In this document: piece by piece, positions 43,939 through 52,722 of the stretch
Layout of the letters: the number at the start of each line of letters is the position of its first letter
Position numbering within the stretch: the stretch's first letter is position 1
Translations under genes and position numbers: made by a program
Notes under the pieces: generated by a model
What the model saw: the letters and a program-made list of their open reading frames with translations, nothing else
What the model was told of the DNA's origin: nothing
The model's database searches: none
Assembly: GCA_025210375.1 (NCBI GenBank)
Contig: JAOASB010000053.1
Location: 18,544 to 82,543 of the forward strand
DNA length: 64,000 nucleotides
Origin: Maledivibacter sp.
GTDB taxonomy: Bacteria; Bacillota; Clostridia; Peptostreptococcales; Caminicellaceae
Direction: 5' to 3'

Positions 43939-46491
43939 ATGGTGGTTGAACTAAAAGATGTATTGAAAAATGATAAGATTTATTTAGCCCATACAAGTGA
44001 CAAAAGAAAAAGTGAGACTCTATTACAACATTTAGAGCTTACCATTGGATATTACAATAAGCTTAAGCATTCTAAAGGACTAGATGCAGTAATTGAGAGA
44101 AGTCTTAATAGTATTAGAATTAATAAAAACGAAGTATCAAATGGTGGACTTTCTGAAGAAGCTAAAGAAATATTATTGGAACTATTTGAAGGTGCTATAT
44201 ACTATCACGATATAGGTAAGATAAATCCTGCTTTTCAGAAACTGAAAATGAAAAATACAAATTTTCGTAGAGTTAGGGTTTCAGATGATTTAACCCACAG
44301 CCTACTGTCATCCTTGTTATATATAGACATTTTTTATGATTCAACAGAAGATAAATGCTTGGATAAAATTGAAAGACAAACTTTACAAGTCCTATTATTA
44401 TCATTTTCATATTCGATATCAAGACATCATGGATATCTAAAGGATTTATCAGAATATATATCGAAGCTTAGAGGGCTTTCAAACGCTGTAAGGAATGAAG
44501 AAATTGAGATATTTGACTATAATCACTTTGATAGACTTTTGTCTAGAAGAATTTTATTTGAAGAAGGTGTTTTTCTAGAGTTCGATAAGACCGTAAAGAA
44601 ATACATGGCTTTACCAGAACCATTTTACATATTGAATAAACTATTATATGGATTAATTGTCACATGTGATTTTTATGCAACAAGTGATTATATGAATAGA
44701 AAAATTGAAGATTTTGGGGACATATATAATGTTGAAGAGTATAGTAAGAAATTTGATGACGATAAAATTATTAAGAATATTAGAAAATATGAAAAGTATG
44801 TTAATGAATCATTGAATAAATCACCCTTTGATGAAAGTTCTATAAATGAACTTAGAAGCGATATGTTTTTAGAAGCAGAAAAAACCTTAGTAGAAAATAT
44901 TGATAAGCAAATATTTTACTTAGAAGCTCCTACAGGAAGTGGTAAAACAATAAATTCACTGAATTTGGGTCTCAATCTTATAAAATATGACAAAAGTCTA
45001 AAGAAAATCTTTTATGTGTTTCCATTTAATACTTTGTGTGATCAAACCTTTGATGTTATACAATCTTTTTTTGGCAAACAAAAAGTATCAATAATAAACT
45101 CCTTAACTCCAATAAAGTTTCAAGATGAAAATGATATTGATTATGACAAATCATATTTAGATAGATTATTTTTACACTATCCAATGATTTTAACTAGTCA
45201 TGTGAACTTTTTTGATTATTTATTTGGAAATGGTCGTGAAAAACAATTACCCTTAGTACATTTGATAAATAGTGTAGTGATACTAGATGAGATTCAAAGC
45301 TATAGGATTGAGATATGGAAAGAACTTGCCAATATGATAGTAAGCTTTTCTAATATCTTTAATATAAAATTTATAATAATGTCTGCAACCCTACCAAGAA
45401 TAAGTTTGCTTTCCAAAAATAATCTAAATGAAATCAATTTATTTAAGGATTCTAGTAAATATTTTAATGCAACCCTATTCAAAAACAGAGTGAAATTTGA
45501 TTTTTCTCTACTACAATATGGAAAAATTTCCTTAAGTGATTTGGCAGATTTTCTAGTCAAGTATTGGGAAAATAAAAGGGGAAGAATCTTAATAGAATTT
45601 ATAAAAAAAGCTACTGCCAGAGAGTTTTATAATATATTAAAAGCAAAAGTTGATAATAAATTATTATATGAATTATCCGGTGATGATAGTAGTCTTTATA
45701 GAAAATATTTGATTGATAAGTTAAAGAAAAAAGAAGAACAAAAAAAAGGTTATTTATTAAGGGATGTTATATTAGTTGCTACTCAGGTAATTGAAGCAGG
45801 GGTGGATATAGATATGGATGTAGGATTTAAAGATATATCTATTATTGAAGCAGAAGAGCAGTTTGCGGGCCGAATAAATAGATCTTGCACTAAAGAAGGT
45901 TGCAAACTATTTTTCTTTCAACACGATGATGAAAAGGGAGTATACAAAAGTGATTTTAGAACAGAGTACTCTATCCTACAAGAAAAATATAAGGAAGTAT
46001 TTAAAAATAAAAGTTTTGAAGATTATTATTTAGATTTAATGAAAGAAATAGAAAGAAAAAAGACTGAGTATAATGAGAATTCATATGAGATTTTTAGTAA
46101 TAATGTTAAAGGGCTAATGTATTTTCAGATAGCTAAGGATATGAAAATGATTAAAGAAAAAACATACTCGGTATATCTGGCGCATAATCTAAAACACCCT
46201 CAAAAGGATGAATTCATAGATGGACATCAAGTCTGGAAAGCTTTTAAAGAAATTCTATTTGATGGTGATATGCCATATTCTAAGAAGCAGATTGAACTAT
46301 CTGTAATAAAAGAAAAAATGAACTATTTTATATATCAAGTATCTAGTCCAATGCCATTTAGCGATGATGAAAGTATTGAAGATATAACTTATGTTGAGGA
46401 AGCAAAAAGGTTTTTTGAAAATGGAAAATTCAATAGAGAGGCTTTTAATAAGGAGATGTTTCCTAGCAAGGGGGTCGATATTTTCATATGA
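43939..46491 (+). CDS. cas3: CRISPR helicase-nuclease Cas3
   Basis: About 850 residues with the full I-B Cas3 layout: N-terminal HD nuclease (metal residues in the YYHDIGK region, about residue 90; HSLLSSLL after it), helicase domain 1 with Walker A APTGSGKT (about 331), DEIQS (about 448) and SATLP (about 482), and domain 2 with the late motifs EAGVDID (about 617) and AGRINR (about 640). Translation may begin at ATG 43903 or, as chosen, ATG 43939, which has GGAG at a good distance. It overlaps cas4 by 4 bases. Confidence 0.95.
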   Translation: MVVELKDVLKNDKIYLAHTSDKRKSETLLQHLELTIGYYNKLKHSKGLDAVIERSLNSIRINKNEVSNGGLSEEAKEILLELFEGAIYYHDIGKINPAFQKLKMKNTNFRRVRVSDDLTHSLLSSLLYIDIFYDSTEDKCLDKIERQTLQVLLLSFSYSISRHHGYLKDLSEYISKLRGLSNAVRNEEIEIFDYNHFDRLLSRRILFEEGVFLEFDKTVKKYMALPEPFYILNKLLYGLIVTCDFYATSDYMNRKIEDFGDIYNVEEYSKKFDDDKIIKNIRKYEKYVNESLNKSPFDESSINELRSDMFLEAEKTLVENIDKQIFYLEAPTGSGKTINSLNLGLNLIKYDKSLKKIFYVFPFNTLCDQTFDVIQSFFGKQKVSIINSLTPIKFQDENDIDYDKSYLDRLFLHYPMILTSHVNFFDYLFGNGREKQLPLVHLINSVVILDEIQSYRIEIWKELANMIVSFSNIFNIKFIIMSATLPRISLLSKNNLNEINLFKDSSKYFNATLFKNRVKFDFSLLQYGKISLSDLADFLVKYWENKRGRILIEFIKKATAREFYNILKAKVDNKLLYELSGDDSSLYRKYLIDKLKKKEEQKKGYLLRDVILVATQVIEAGVDIDMDVGFKDISIIEAEEQFAGRINRSCTKEGCKLFFFQHDDEKGVYKSDFRTEYSILQEKYKEVFKNKSFEDYYLDLMKEIERKKTEYNENSYEIFSNNVKGLMYFQIAKDMKMIKEKTYSVYLAHNLKHPQKDEFIDGHQVWKAFKEILFDGDMPYSKKQIELSVIKEKMNYFIYQVSSPMPFSDDESIEDITYVEEAKRFFENGKFNREAFNKEMFPSKGVDIFI

Positions 46492-46982
46492 AGATAACTG
46501 GGACGTTGGTAAATTACTATTTTCATTGTAAGAGACAATGTTGGCTACATGGGAATAGGGTGAATCTTGAAGATAACAGTGAATTGGTTAAAATAGGTAA
46601 ACAACTACATAAAATTAAATCAGAAAAATCAAAAAATACCGAGATATCCATAGAATCAATAAAAATTGACAAGATTAAAGGAGAATACTTAATAGAATAC
46701 AAAAAATCCAATGCAGATATAAAGGCATCATGTTGGCAGGTTTTATTTTATCTCTTTATACTAAAGAAAAAAGGAATTAGCAAAAAAGGTAAACTTATAT
46801 GTATGGAAAAAAACAAGCAGACTAATAAGGTTTTGGAAGTGAAATTGACAAATAGTATAGAAAATATATTGATAAAATTAGAAAAAGAAATAAATGATTT
46901 TATAAATGATAGAGATCTACCAGAATTTCAATATAGTAAAAAATGTAGAAAATGTGCATATTATTCCTATTGTGTTCTCTAA
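46488..46982 (+). CDS. cas4: CRISPR-associated exonuclease Cas4
   Basis: 164 residues. Four Cys of the iron-sulphur site appear as one N-terminal (HCKRQCW, about 13-19) and three C-terminal (CRKCAYYSYC, about 154-163). The RecB-type nuclease residues are suggested by IEYKK (about 65) and WQVLFYLF (about 85). Cas4 trims prespacers and selects the PAM during adaptation. It shares ATGA with the end of cas3, so coupling is expected. Confidence 0.9.
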   Translation: MKITGTLVNYYFHCKRQCWLHGNRVNLEDNSELVKIGKQLHKIKSEKSKNTEISIESIKIDKIKGEYLIEYKKSNADIKASCWQVLFYLFILKKKGISKKGKLICMEKNKQTNKVLEVKLTNSIENILIKLEKEINDFINDRDLPEFQYSKKCRKCAYYSYCVL

Positions 46983-46997
46983 AGAAAGGAGAATTTC

Positions 46998-47999
46998 ATG
47001 GCAGAAGCTGTAAGATATATAATGTCCCAAGGGGAGTTGAAACGCAAAGATAATTCCCTATGTTTTAGGAAAGAATCAAAAAACCATTATATACCAATTG
47101 AGGGTATAAAGGAAATATATTGCCTTAATGAGGTATCATTAAATACTAAATTGTTAAACTTTTTAGCTTCAAATGGAATAGTCATTCATTTCTTCAATTA
47201 CCATGGAAGCTATTCTGGAACTTTTTTTCCTCGAGAAAAATATATAAGTGGAAAAATTACTGTCAAACAAGCTGAAAAATATATGACTAATAGAGAATAT
47301 ATAGCTAAAGAAATTATTAAAGGCATAATTGTGAATGTAACAGAAACATTATACAATTACTACAAAAATGGTAATAAGGAGATTAAAGATAATATAGATT
47401 ATATTAGATACTCTATTCCAAATATGTTAGATAAAGCCTCAAATATAAAAGAAATATTATCCGTTGAAGGAGCAGTTTGGAGTTGCTTTTACAACTCAAT
47501 CAGAGATATCTTGAATGAGAATTTTGAGTTTAATAAAAGAGTCAAGAGACCACCAGATAACCCTATGAATGCTATGATTTCATTTGGGAATATGATTCTA
47601 TATACCAAGGTAATTACTCAAATATATCATACACATCTTAATCAAAGTATCAGCTATTTACATGAACCTTCTGATGGTAGATTTTCATTAGCACTTGATT
47701 TAGCAGAAGTGTTTAAACCAATAATTGTTTTTAGGACTATTCTTAAGTTGGCTAATAAAAAGATGATAAAACCTGATAAACACTTTGATAGAAAACTCAA
47801 TTACTGTATCTTAAATGAGCAAGGGAAGAAAATTTTTATTAGCGAGTTGAATTTGAAATTTGAAGAGACGTTTAAACATCAAAAATTGAAAAGAAAAGTA
47901 TCATATAATACAGCAATAAAACTAGATGCGTTCAAATTAGTTAAGCATGTACTGGAGGATAAAGAGTTTAAACCATTTAGTGTAAAGGAGATGATATAA
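46998..47999 (+). CDS. cas1: CRISPR integrase Cas1
   Basis: 333 residues. The metal-binding residues are recognised in SVEGAVWS (Glu about 157), YLHEPSDGR (His about 221) and LDLAEVFKP (Glu about 236). With Cas2 it inserts spacers at the leader end. AAAGGAG precedes the ATG. The gene is intact, unlike the start of its partner cas2. Confidence 0.95.
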   Translation: MAEAVRYIMSQGELKRKDNSLCFRKESKNHYIPIEGIKEIYCLNEVSLNTKLLNFLASNGIVIHFFNYHGSYSGTFFPREKYISGKITVKQAEKYMTNREYIAKEIIKGIIVNVTETLYNYYKNGNKEIKDNIDYIRYSIPNMLDKASNIKEILSVEGAVWSCFYNSIRDILNENFEFNKRVKRPPDNPMNAMISFGNMILYTKVITQIYHTHLNQSISYLHEPSDGRFSLALDLAEVFKPIIVFRTILKLANKKMIKPDKHFDRKLNYCILNEQGKKIFISELNLKFEETFKHQKLKRKVSYNTAIKLDAFKLVKHVLEDKEFKPFSVKEMI

Positions 48000-48000
48000 T

Positions 48001-48288
48001 ATAGCCAGAAAATATAACCATAACTACGTTTTCCTCTTTTATGATATTGAAGAAAAGAGATGTCAAAAAGTATTTAAGGTTTGTAAAAAGTATCTTATAC
48101 ACTATCAAAAATCAGTTTTTAAGGGAGAAATTACTCCATCCAAATTATTGAGTTTAAAAACAGAATTAAATAGAATAATAGATAAGAAAAAAGATTATGT
48201 ATCAATTATTAAATTCATAAATCAAAGCTATTTTCAAGAAGAAAATATGGGATCGCAAATAGAAGATCACTCTAATCTAATCATTTAG
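48001..48288 (+). CDS. cas2: CRISPR-associated Cas2, apparent ATA start
   Basis: Reading from ATA 48001 gives a 95-codon frame that is clearly Cas2: the N terminus ARKYNHNYVFLFYDI carries the catalytic-type Asp, then EKRCQKVFKVCKKYL and KGEITPSKL typical of I-B Cas2. The only upstream codons before an in-frame stop are TAT and AAT, and the first canonical in-frame start (a TTG) comes only halfway in. AAAGGAG (47984-47990) sits 10 bases before ATA, exactly where a start is expected. Either an AUA start is used at low rate or the start codon has mutated from ATG. Confidence 0.8.
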   Translation: MARKYNHNYVFLFYDIEEKRCQKVFKVCKKYLIHYQKSVFKGEITPSKLLSLKTELNRIIDKKKDYVSIIKFINQSYFQEENMGSQIEDHSNLII

Positions 48289-48477
48289 GAACACTAATCC
48301 AAATTTCATAGTAATATTAACATATTGAAATGCTGTGTAGCTTGGTGTTACAGGTATCAATGGTATTTTTTAGTCAATAAAAAAATTCCATGTTCTTTTT
48401 AGAAACAATTTTAATTGATGTTGTTATTTACTCACTTTTAATAAATACACTATTCTCAAAATATACATTTTTCAGTG
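48289..48477 (+). promoter_or_regulatory. leader-like region of array 2
   Basis: 189 A+T-rich bases with no open frame, ending TACATTTTTCAGTG before the first repeat; the same end is seen before array 1 (TATATTTTTCAATG). Confidence 0.55.
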
Positions 48478-48828
48478 GCTAAACCTTAACATAGGATGTA
48501 TTGAAATTCTTTAACCGGAAGATCATCCATAGTAACAGTCTCGCTAAACCTTAACATAGGATGTATTGAAATAAGAGTAAAAGACAATATGAGAGAATTA
48601 GCGAAGATGCTAAACCTTAACATAGGATGTATTGAAATACCCCTAGCAATGATGAATTAAAAACATCATTCCCAGCTAAACCTTAACATAGGATGTATTG
48701 AAATTGGTTCTATCGGAATATTTTAGTAAGGAAAGCCATCCATTGAACCTTAACATAAAATGTATTGAAATCTAAATTCTTGTTGCCCCTGTTGTGATAT
48801 TGAACCTTAACAATTGTTAAATAAAAAT
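48478..48828 (+). CRISPR. type I-B CRISPR array 2 (4 intact repeats plus 2 decayed)
   Basis: Repeats GCTAAACCTTAACATA...GTATTGAAAT start at 48478, 48543, 48609 and 48675, with 35-37-base spacers; decayed repeats at 48742 and 48799. Position 2 is C rather than the A of array 1, in all four. Orientation is the same as array 1 and away from cas2. It is short, suggesting few recent acquisitions. Confidence 0.97.
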
Positions 48829-48871
48829 AAAAAAGAACTTTAATCCCAGTAAACAGAAAGTCATAGCAACT

Positions 48872-48923
48872 AAAAAACTCTTCAATGCTAGAATAGAAAT
48901 CCTAATCAATAGAAGAGTTTTTT
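48872..48923. terminator. bidirectional terminator between array 2 and the XRE gene
   Basis: AAAAAACTCTTC / GAAGAGTTTTTT arms with a 28-base loop; serves the array from the left and the minus-strand gene from the right. Confidence 0.8.
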
Positions 48924-48932
48924 ACATCTTTA

Positions 48933-49277
48933 TCATTTTTCTTTTTCAATAGTTCTAAACAACTTTTTTGACTCTTTAATCATATTCTCAATGAAATGAA
49001 ATTCGCTATCATTTAGATTATACAATAAGGATTTAACCGTATCATATTTTGTAATAGCACTTGAGCTATCTACTTTTAATAAAGAATCAATTGATATGTC
49101 AAATGCTTCGGCAACAGAGGCAAGCTTTTCTATGCTTAATCCTCTAGAACCCCTTTCAACAAGTCCTAAAAAGGAAGGGGAAACATCAATCAATTCTGAA
49201 AGTTGTTCAATGGTGAGATTTCTTTTCACTCGTTCTTCTCTAATTCGTTTTCCCATGATATTAAGGTCATATTTCAA
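48933..49277 (-). CDS. XRE-family HTH regulator
   Basis: 114 residues with a Cro/CI helix-turn-helix at the N terminus (IREERVKRNLTIEQLSELI, then SPSFLGLVERGSRGLSIEKL, about 12-51) and a helical C-terminal tail of unknown role. Start placed at TTG 49277: the upstream GTG (49286) overlaps the ribosome site AGAGGTGG. It is divergent from the unknown gene at 49480. A role in controlling the CRISPR island or the adjacent genes is possible but not shown. Confidence 0.8.
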   Translation of the reverse strand: MKYDLNIMGKRIREERVKRNLTIEQLSELIDVSPSFLGLVERGSRGLSIEKLASVAEAFDISIDSLLKVDSSSAITKYDTVKSLLYNLNDSEFHFIENMIKESKKLFRTIEKEK

Positions 49278-49479
49278 AGTTACCACCTCTATATAAATTT
49301 ATAGTTTTATAGGAAATAGCACCAGTGACTTAAAGAATTTTAAATGTTGGTGCTTCTAGAATTGACACGTCTATATTGTTGTGATAATATTTAAAGTATA
49401 TACTTAAAAAATATTATAAAAATCATATTTGTAATAAATAGGCAAGAATGAATTTTGAATACAAAGGAGGTATAGGGCA

Positions 49480-49758
49480 ATGCCTCAAGTTATAATCGAA
49501 GATTATATAAAAGAAATTATTGCTATTAATAGAGTGATATCAAGTAAGAATTTTGATATTAAGAGATCTAAAGTTCGATTATTACATTTAAAGAGAATAT
49601 ATAGGATTGTTGATAATCTTAGTAATAAAATATTTTGCTTAAAGAGGCTTGTCTATTACTTAGATAAAGAGATTAAAAAATTGGAATGTCATGTGATCAC
49701 TGAATCAATGTATAAAAAAATCCTTGAAATAATAAGGCAAGAAAAAAGAATTATATAA
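49480..49758 (+). CDS. hypothetical helical protein
   Basis: Not recognised. 92 residues, mostly charged helix, rich in Lys, Ile and Arg, no membrane segment or Cys pair. AAAGGAGG lies before the ATG, and a terminator at 49781 follows, so it is a single-gene unit divergent from the XRE regulator. That pairing recalls phage or sporulation regulators but nothing more can be said. Confidence 0.5.
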   Translation: MPQVIIEDYIKEIIAINRVISSKNFDIKRSKVRLLHLKRIYRIVDNLSNKIFCLKRLVYYLDKEIKKLECHVITESMYKKILEIIRQEKRII

Positions 49759-49780
49759 AATTAAAAAATTCAAGCTATGA

Positions 49781-49806
49781 AAGTGTCTGAGAGGACACTT
49801 TTTTTT
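49781..49806 (+). terminator. intrinsic terminator
   Basis: AAGTGTC-TGAGAG-GACACTT followed by TTTTTT. Confidence 0.9.
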
Positions 49807-49874
49807 GTTTCATACACATTTTTATATCCCATGGAATATTATGATATGGAACGCTAGTAAGGAGAGGTGAAGTA

Positions 49875-50054
49875 ATGAATAAGAATCATGAAGATAAATG
49901 TACACTTACAGGAAAATGTGAATTAGCGAGACCCTATATAATGAATCAGCCTTTTACAAAAATATATCCTTTAGAAGAAGCTTTGATGAGGGGGACTATT
50001 TTTCCTGACCTGTATAGGCCATATGTAAATAGGGAGAAAAAGGAGGGGAAATAA
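49875..50054 (+). CDS. cotJA: spore coat-associated protein CotJA
   Basis: 59 residues, too short for most gene finders. The N terminus carries CTLTGKC and the body has LARPYIMNQPFTKIYPLEEAL and FPDLYRPY, the CotJA pattern. GGAGAGGTGA precedes the ATG. The stop TAA shares one base with the ATG of cotJB (50054), so the pair is coupled. Part of cotJABC, a mother-cell coat operon normally under sigma-E; no clear sigma-E promoter is visible here. Confidence 0.85.
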   Translation: MNKNHEDKCTLTGKCELARPYIMNQPFTKIYPLEEALMRGTIFPDLYRPYVNREKKEGK

Positions 50055-50314
50055 TGGAGGAAATGACTAGGAAGGATTTGATGAGAAGGATTCAAGAGGT
50101 TGAGTTTGCTGCCCTTGATCTAAATCTATATTTAGACACTCATCCTGAAAACATGGAAGCCTTGATGCAGTATAATAGATATGCATATGAACTCGAACAG
50201 CTCAAAAAGATGTATGAAATGAAGTACGGGCCATTATTAAATTTCGGATTTTCTCCAAGTCAGTATCCTTGGAGATGGATAAATGATCCTTGGCCATGGG
50301 AACGAGTAGACTAG
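50054..50314 (+). CDS. cotJB: spore coat protein CotJB
   Basis: 86 residues, with the CotJB pattern: helical N-terminal half (KDLMRRIQEVEFAALDLNLY) and an aromatic C terminus (PSQYPWRWINDPWPWERVD). Overlaps cotJA by one base; GGAGGGG supports the start. Second gene of cotJABC. Confidence 0.9.
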   Translation: MEEMTRKDLMRRIQEVEFAALDLNLYLDTHPENMEALMQYNRYAYELEQLKKMYEMKYGPLLNFGFSPSQYPWRWINDPWPWERVD

Positions 50315-50327
50315 AGGGGGGAGAAGT

Positions 50328-50900
50328 ATGTGGATTTACGAAAAAAAACTACAATATCCAGTTAATATAAAATGTAAAGATATAAGAATGGCTAAATATT
50401 TAATCACCCAATTCGGTGGACCCGATGGAGAATTAGGTGCAGCAATGAGATATTTGAGTCAGAGGTATACAATGCCTACGGAAAAGGCAAAGGCGTTACT
50501 TACGGACATAGGTACAGAAGAGCTTGCCCATGTTGAAATAATTTCCACCATGGTGTATCAATTGTTAAAGGATACTACGGCAAAGGAATTAGAAGATGCG
50601 GGACTGGGAAGCCAGTATGTTCAGCATGGTCGTGCCGTTTACCCACAGGATGCAAGTGGTATCCCCTGGACTGCGGCATATATACAATCAACAGCAGACC
50701 CTATCACAGATTTGCACGAGGATTTAGCTGCAGAGCAAAAAGCTAGAACAACCTATGATCATTTACTCAATTTAACCGATGATCCTGGTATTAAGGATGC
50801 TTTAAAATTTTTGCGTGAAAGAGAAGTAGTACATTATCAGCGTTTTGGAGAAGCATTGATGGATGTATATGATCTTAAGAATTCCAAAAAGTATTATTAG
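50328..50900 (+). CDS. cotJC: manganese catalase-like coat protein CotJC
   Basis: 190 residues with the ferritin-like manganese catalase fold. Metal ligands are expected in the EELAHVE helix (about 64-70) and the later EDLAAEQKARTTYDHLL and REREVVHYQRF (about 166-176). It is much shorter than full-length manganese catalases, as usual for CotJC. GGGGGGAG precedes the ATG. Ends with the terminator at 50918. Confidence 0.93.
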   Translation: MWIYEKKLQYPVNIKCKDIRMAKYLITQFGGPDGELGAAMRYLSQRYTMPTEKAKALLTDIGTEELAHVEIISTMVYQLLKDTTAKELEDAGLGSQYVQHGRAVYPQDASGIPWTAAYIQSTADPITDLHEDLAAEQKARTTYDHLLNLTDDPGIKDALKFLREREVVHYQRFGEALMDVYDLKNSKKYY

Positions 50901-50917
50901 GGTATAAAAAGTATTAA

Positions 50918-50955
50918 GGGATAGATAAAACTATTAAAGTATCTATCTCTTTTTG
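50918..50955 (+). terminator. intrinsic terminator of cotJABC
   Basis: GGGATAGATA / TATCTATCTC arms followed by TTTTTG. Confidence 0.85.
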
Positions 50956-51189
50956 ATTGAACCGAGGTGTGGATTACTATTTGGGATATTTAATAATCTA
51001 GATATACCTACACTTTATTTAGAGTTTTAAAAAAATAAGGACTAGCAGTTATAATACCTTCAATTACCAAGTAATATTTTGTAAACTTTCATTATATAAT
51101 GTCAAAAAAGATAAAAACAGACTGTTTCTTTCTAAAATTTACATATAAAATAATATATGAATTTGAAGACAATTCAAGGAGGACTAAGG

Positions 51190-52233
51190 ATGAAAATGAA
51201 AAGGTTAGGGACTTATTTCGTAGTAGCTATGTTAATGGTATCATTTGTGTTTGTGGGTATAGGAATACAGGTTTATGCAGCAACAGTTGGGGAACAGTTG
51301 TTGGAGCCAGAAGATGGATGGAGAAGATATGATGATGAAAATGATTTAATCCAATATTCTAGTGGCTGGACCACTGAAAGTGTATCAGGGAACTATCAAC
51401 TAAGTAACCACTTGGCATGGGGGGTTTCATATCAATACTATACTTTTAAATTTGTGGGTACTAAATTCAGGCTTATAACTGGATTAAATAATGACCACGC
51501 CAAAAACATTGAGATAACCATAGATGGTGGAACTCCTACTACATACAGTGAATACGATAGTACATTAACTAGAAGTGTATTAGGTTTTGAAAAGACTGGG
51601 CTGAAATATGGGGTTCATACCGTAAAGGTTCAAAAAATGGATACAGAAAACCGCGTAATGGCGTTAGATGCCATAGACATAGACGAAACAGGTGAATTAT
51701 TAGATATAAATACTCCTACTTTGGTAACAAACTTAACAGCAACAGCAGGAAATAAAGAAGTAAAGCTTTCATGGGATAAAGTAGAAGGTGCTGAAAAATA
51801 CGTCGTAAAAAGATCAACAACAAAAGGTGGGAAATATAAGGAAATAGGAGAAACTAAAGAAACAAGCTATACAGATAGTGGTCTTGAAAATGGTACTACA
51901 TACTATTATGTTGTATGTGCCATAAAAAGTGGAGTAACAAGTCCAGACTCAAAAGAAGCATCAGCAACACCACAAAAAAGTAGTAGTGGTGGCGGTAGTG
52001 GAGACAGAGCAATATTAAGAATTACCATGGTAAATGGTAAAATAAATGAATATGATCTATCAATGGATGATGTAAATGACTTTATTGATTGGTATGAAGA
52101 TAGTATTGATGATAAAGATGATCCATATTATACTATTGAAAAAGACTACAATATAGGACCATTTGAAAGTAAAAAGGATTACATAGTAGCCGATAAGATA
52201 CTACAGTTCGAAGTAATGGAATATGAAGATTAA
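51190..52233 (+). CDS. secreted fibronectin type III protein
   Basis: 347 residues. A signal peptide (basic start, hydrophobic core VVAMLMVSFVFVGIGI, cleavage near VYAATVG at about residue 30) is followed by an N-terminal beta-rich region (about 33-170, LLEPEDGWRRYDD; recalls a jelly-roll carbohydrate-binding domain), a fibronectin type III domain (about 175-265), a Ser/Gly linker (SSSGGGSG) and an 80-residue acidic C-terminal domain. No enzyme motif is seen. A surface or exported binding protein is likely. ATG 51190 follows AAGGAGGAC; the frame from 51157 is an upstream extension. Confidence 0.8.
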   Translation: MKMKRLGTYFVVAMLMVSFVFVGIGIQVYAATVGEQLLEPEDGWRRYDDENDLIQYSSGWTTESVSGNYQLSNHLAWGVSYQYYTFKFVGTKFRLITGLNNDHAKNIEITIDGGTPTTYSEYDSTLTRSVLGFEKTGLKYGVHTVKVQKMDTENRVMALDAIDIDETGELLDINTPTLVTNLTATAGNKEVKLSWDKVEGAEKYVVKRSTTKGGKYKEIGETKETSYTDSGLENGTTYYYVVCAIKSGVTSPDSKEASATPQKSSSGGGSGDRAILRITMVNGKINEYDLSMDDVNDFIDWYEDSIDDKDDPYYTIEKDYNIGPFESKKDYIVADKILQFEVMEYED

Positions 52234-52240
52234 AAATATT

Positions 52241-52277
52241 AAGGATAAGGATTCACCTTATCCTTGATTATTTTTTT
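52241..52277 (+). terminator. intrinsic terminator
   Basis: AAGGATAAGG-ATTCA-CCTTATCCTT followed by GATTATTTTTTT. Confidence 0.9.
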
Positions 52278-52365
52278 GACTTTAAAGTATTAGTTAACCT
52301 AGAGTGAAATTTAGGCTTTACTCTTTTACCTCTTATCCATAGTAAAACTTCTAAAACTTTTCCTG

Positions 52366-52371
52366 TATAAT
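52366..52371 (+). promoter_or_regulatory. possible -10 element of the Cys-rich gene
   Basis: TGTATAAT with an extended -10 TG-like context lies 66 bases upstream of the start of the next gene; the -35 is poor, so support is limited. Confidence 0.35.
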
Positions 52372-52437
52372 AGGGAATGTGGAACTTAAAATTTAGAAAT
52401 GTTATAATGAACATAAAAAACTAAGGGGAGAGTTACT

Positions 52438-52698
52438 ATGAGTGAAAATTATAAATTTGTACAAAATAGTAAATGTGAATACTTTCCATGTCATAAAGTA
52501 AAGGATACAGAAAAATTCAATTGTCTTTTTTGCTTCTGTCCATTATATATGCTCAAGGACAAATGTGGAGGAAATTTTAAGTATAATCATGGGACGAAGG
52601 ACTGTAGTGACTGTACTATTCCACACTCGGAAAATGGATATGAGTATATTATGTCTAAAATGGGTGAGGTAATTAAAATCGGTAGTGAGAGGGACTAA
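52438..52698 (+). CDS. cysteine-rich small-domain protein
   Basis: 86 residues with about nine Cys (CEYFPC, CLFCFCPLY, CGG, CSDC) in the spacing of the 'cysteine-rich small domain' family found near cobalamin and metal genes in anaerobes. It probably binds zinc or an iron-sulphur centre; function unknown. GGGGAGAG precedes ATG. Followed by the NRDE gene after 24 bases, so the two are likely co-transcribed. Confidence 0.8.
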   Translation: MSENYKFVQNSKCEYFPCHKVKDTEKFNCLFCFCPLYMLKDKCGGNFKYNHGTKDCSDCTIPHSENGYEYIMSKMGEVIKIGSERD

Positions 52699-52722
52699 AC
52701 AATATACAAAGGAAGAGTGGAT

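Noticed and set aside
49800..49874. Sigma-E promoter for cotJA
   Set aside because: No convincing -35/-10 pair could be found by eye.
51099..51332. Small open frame overlapping the secreted protein gene
   Set aside because: Overlaps the signal peptide in another frame, has no ribosome site and no conserved features.
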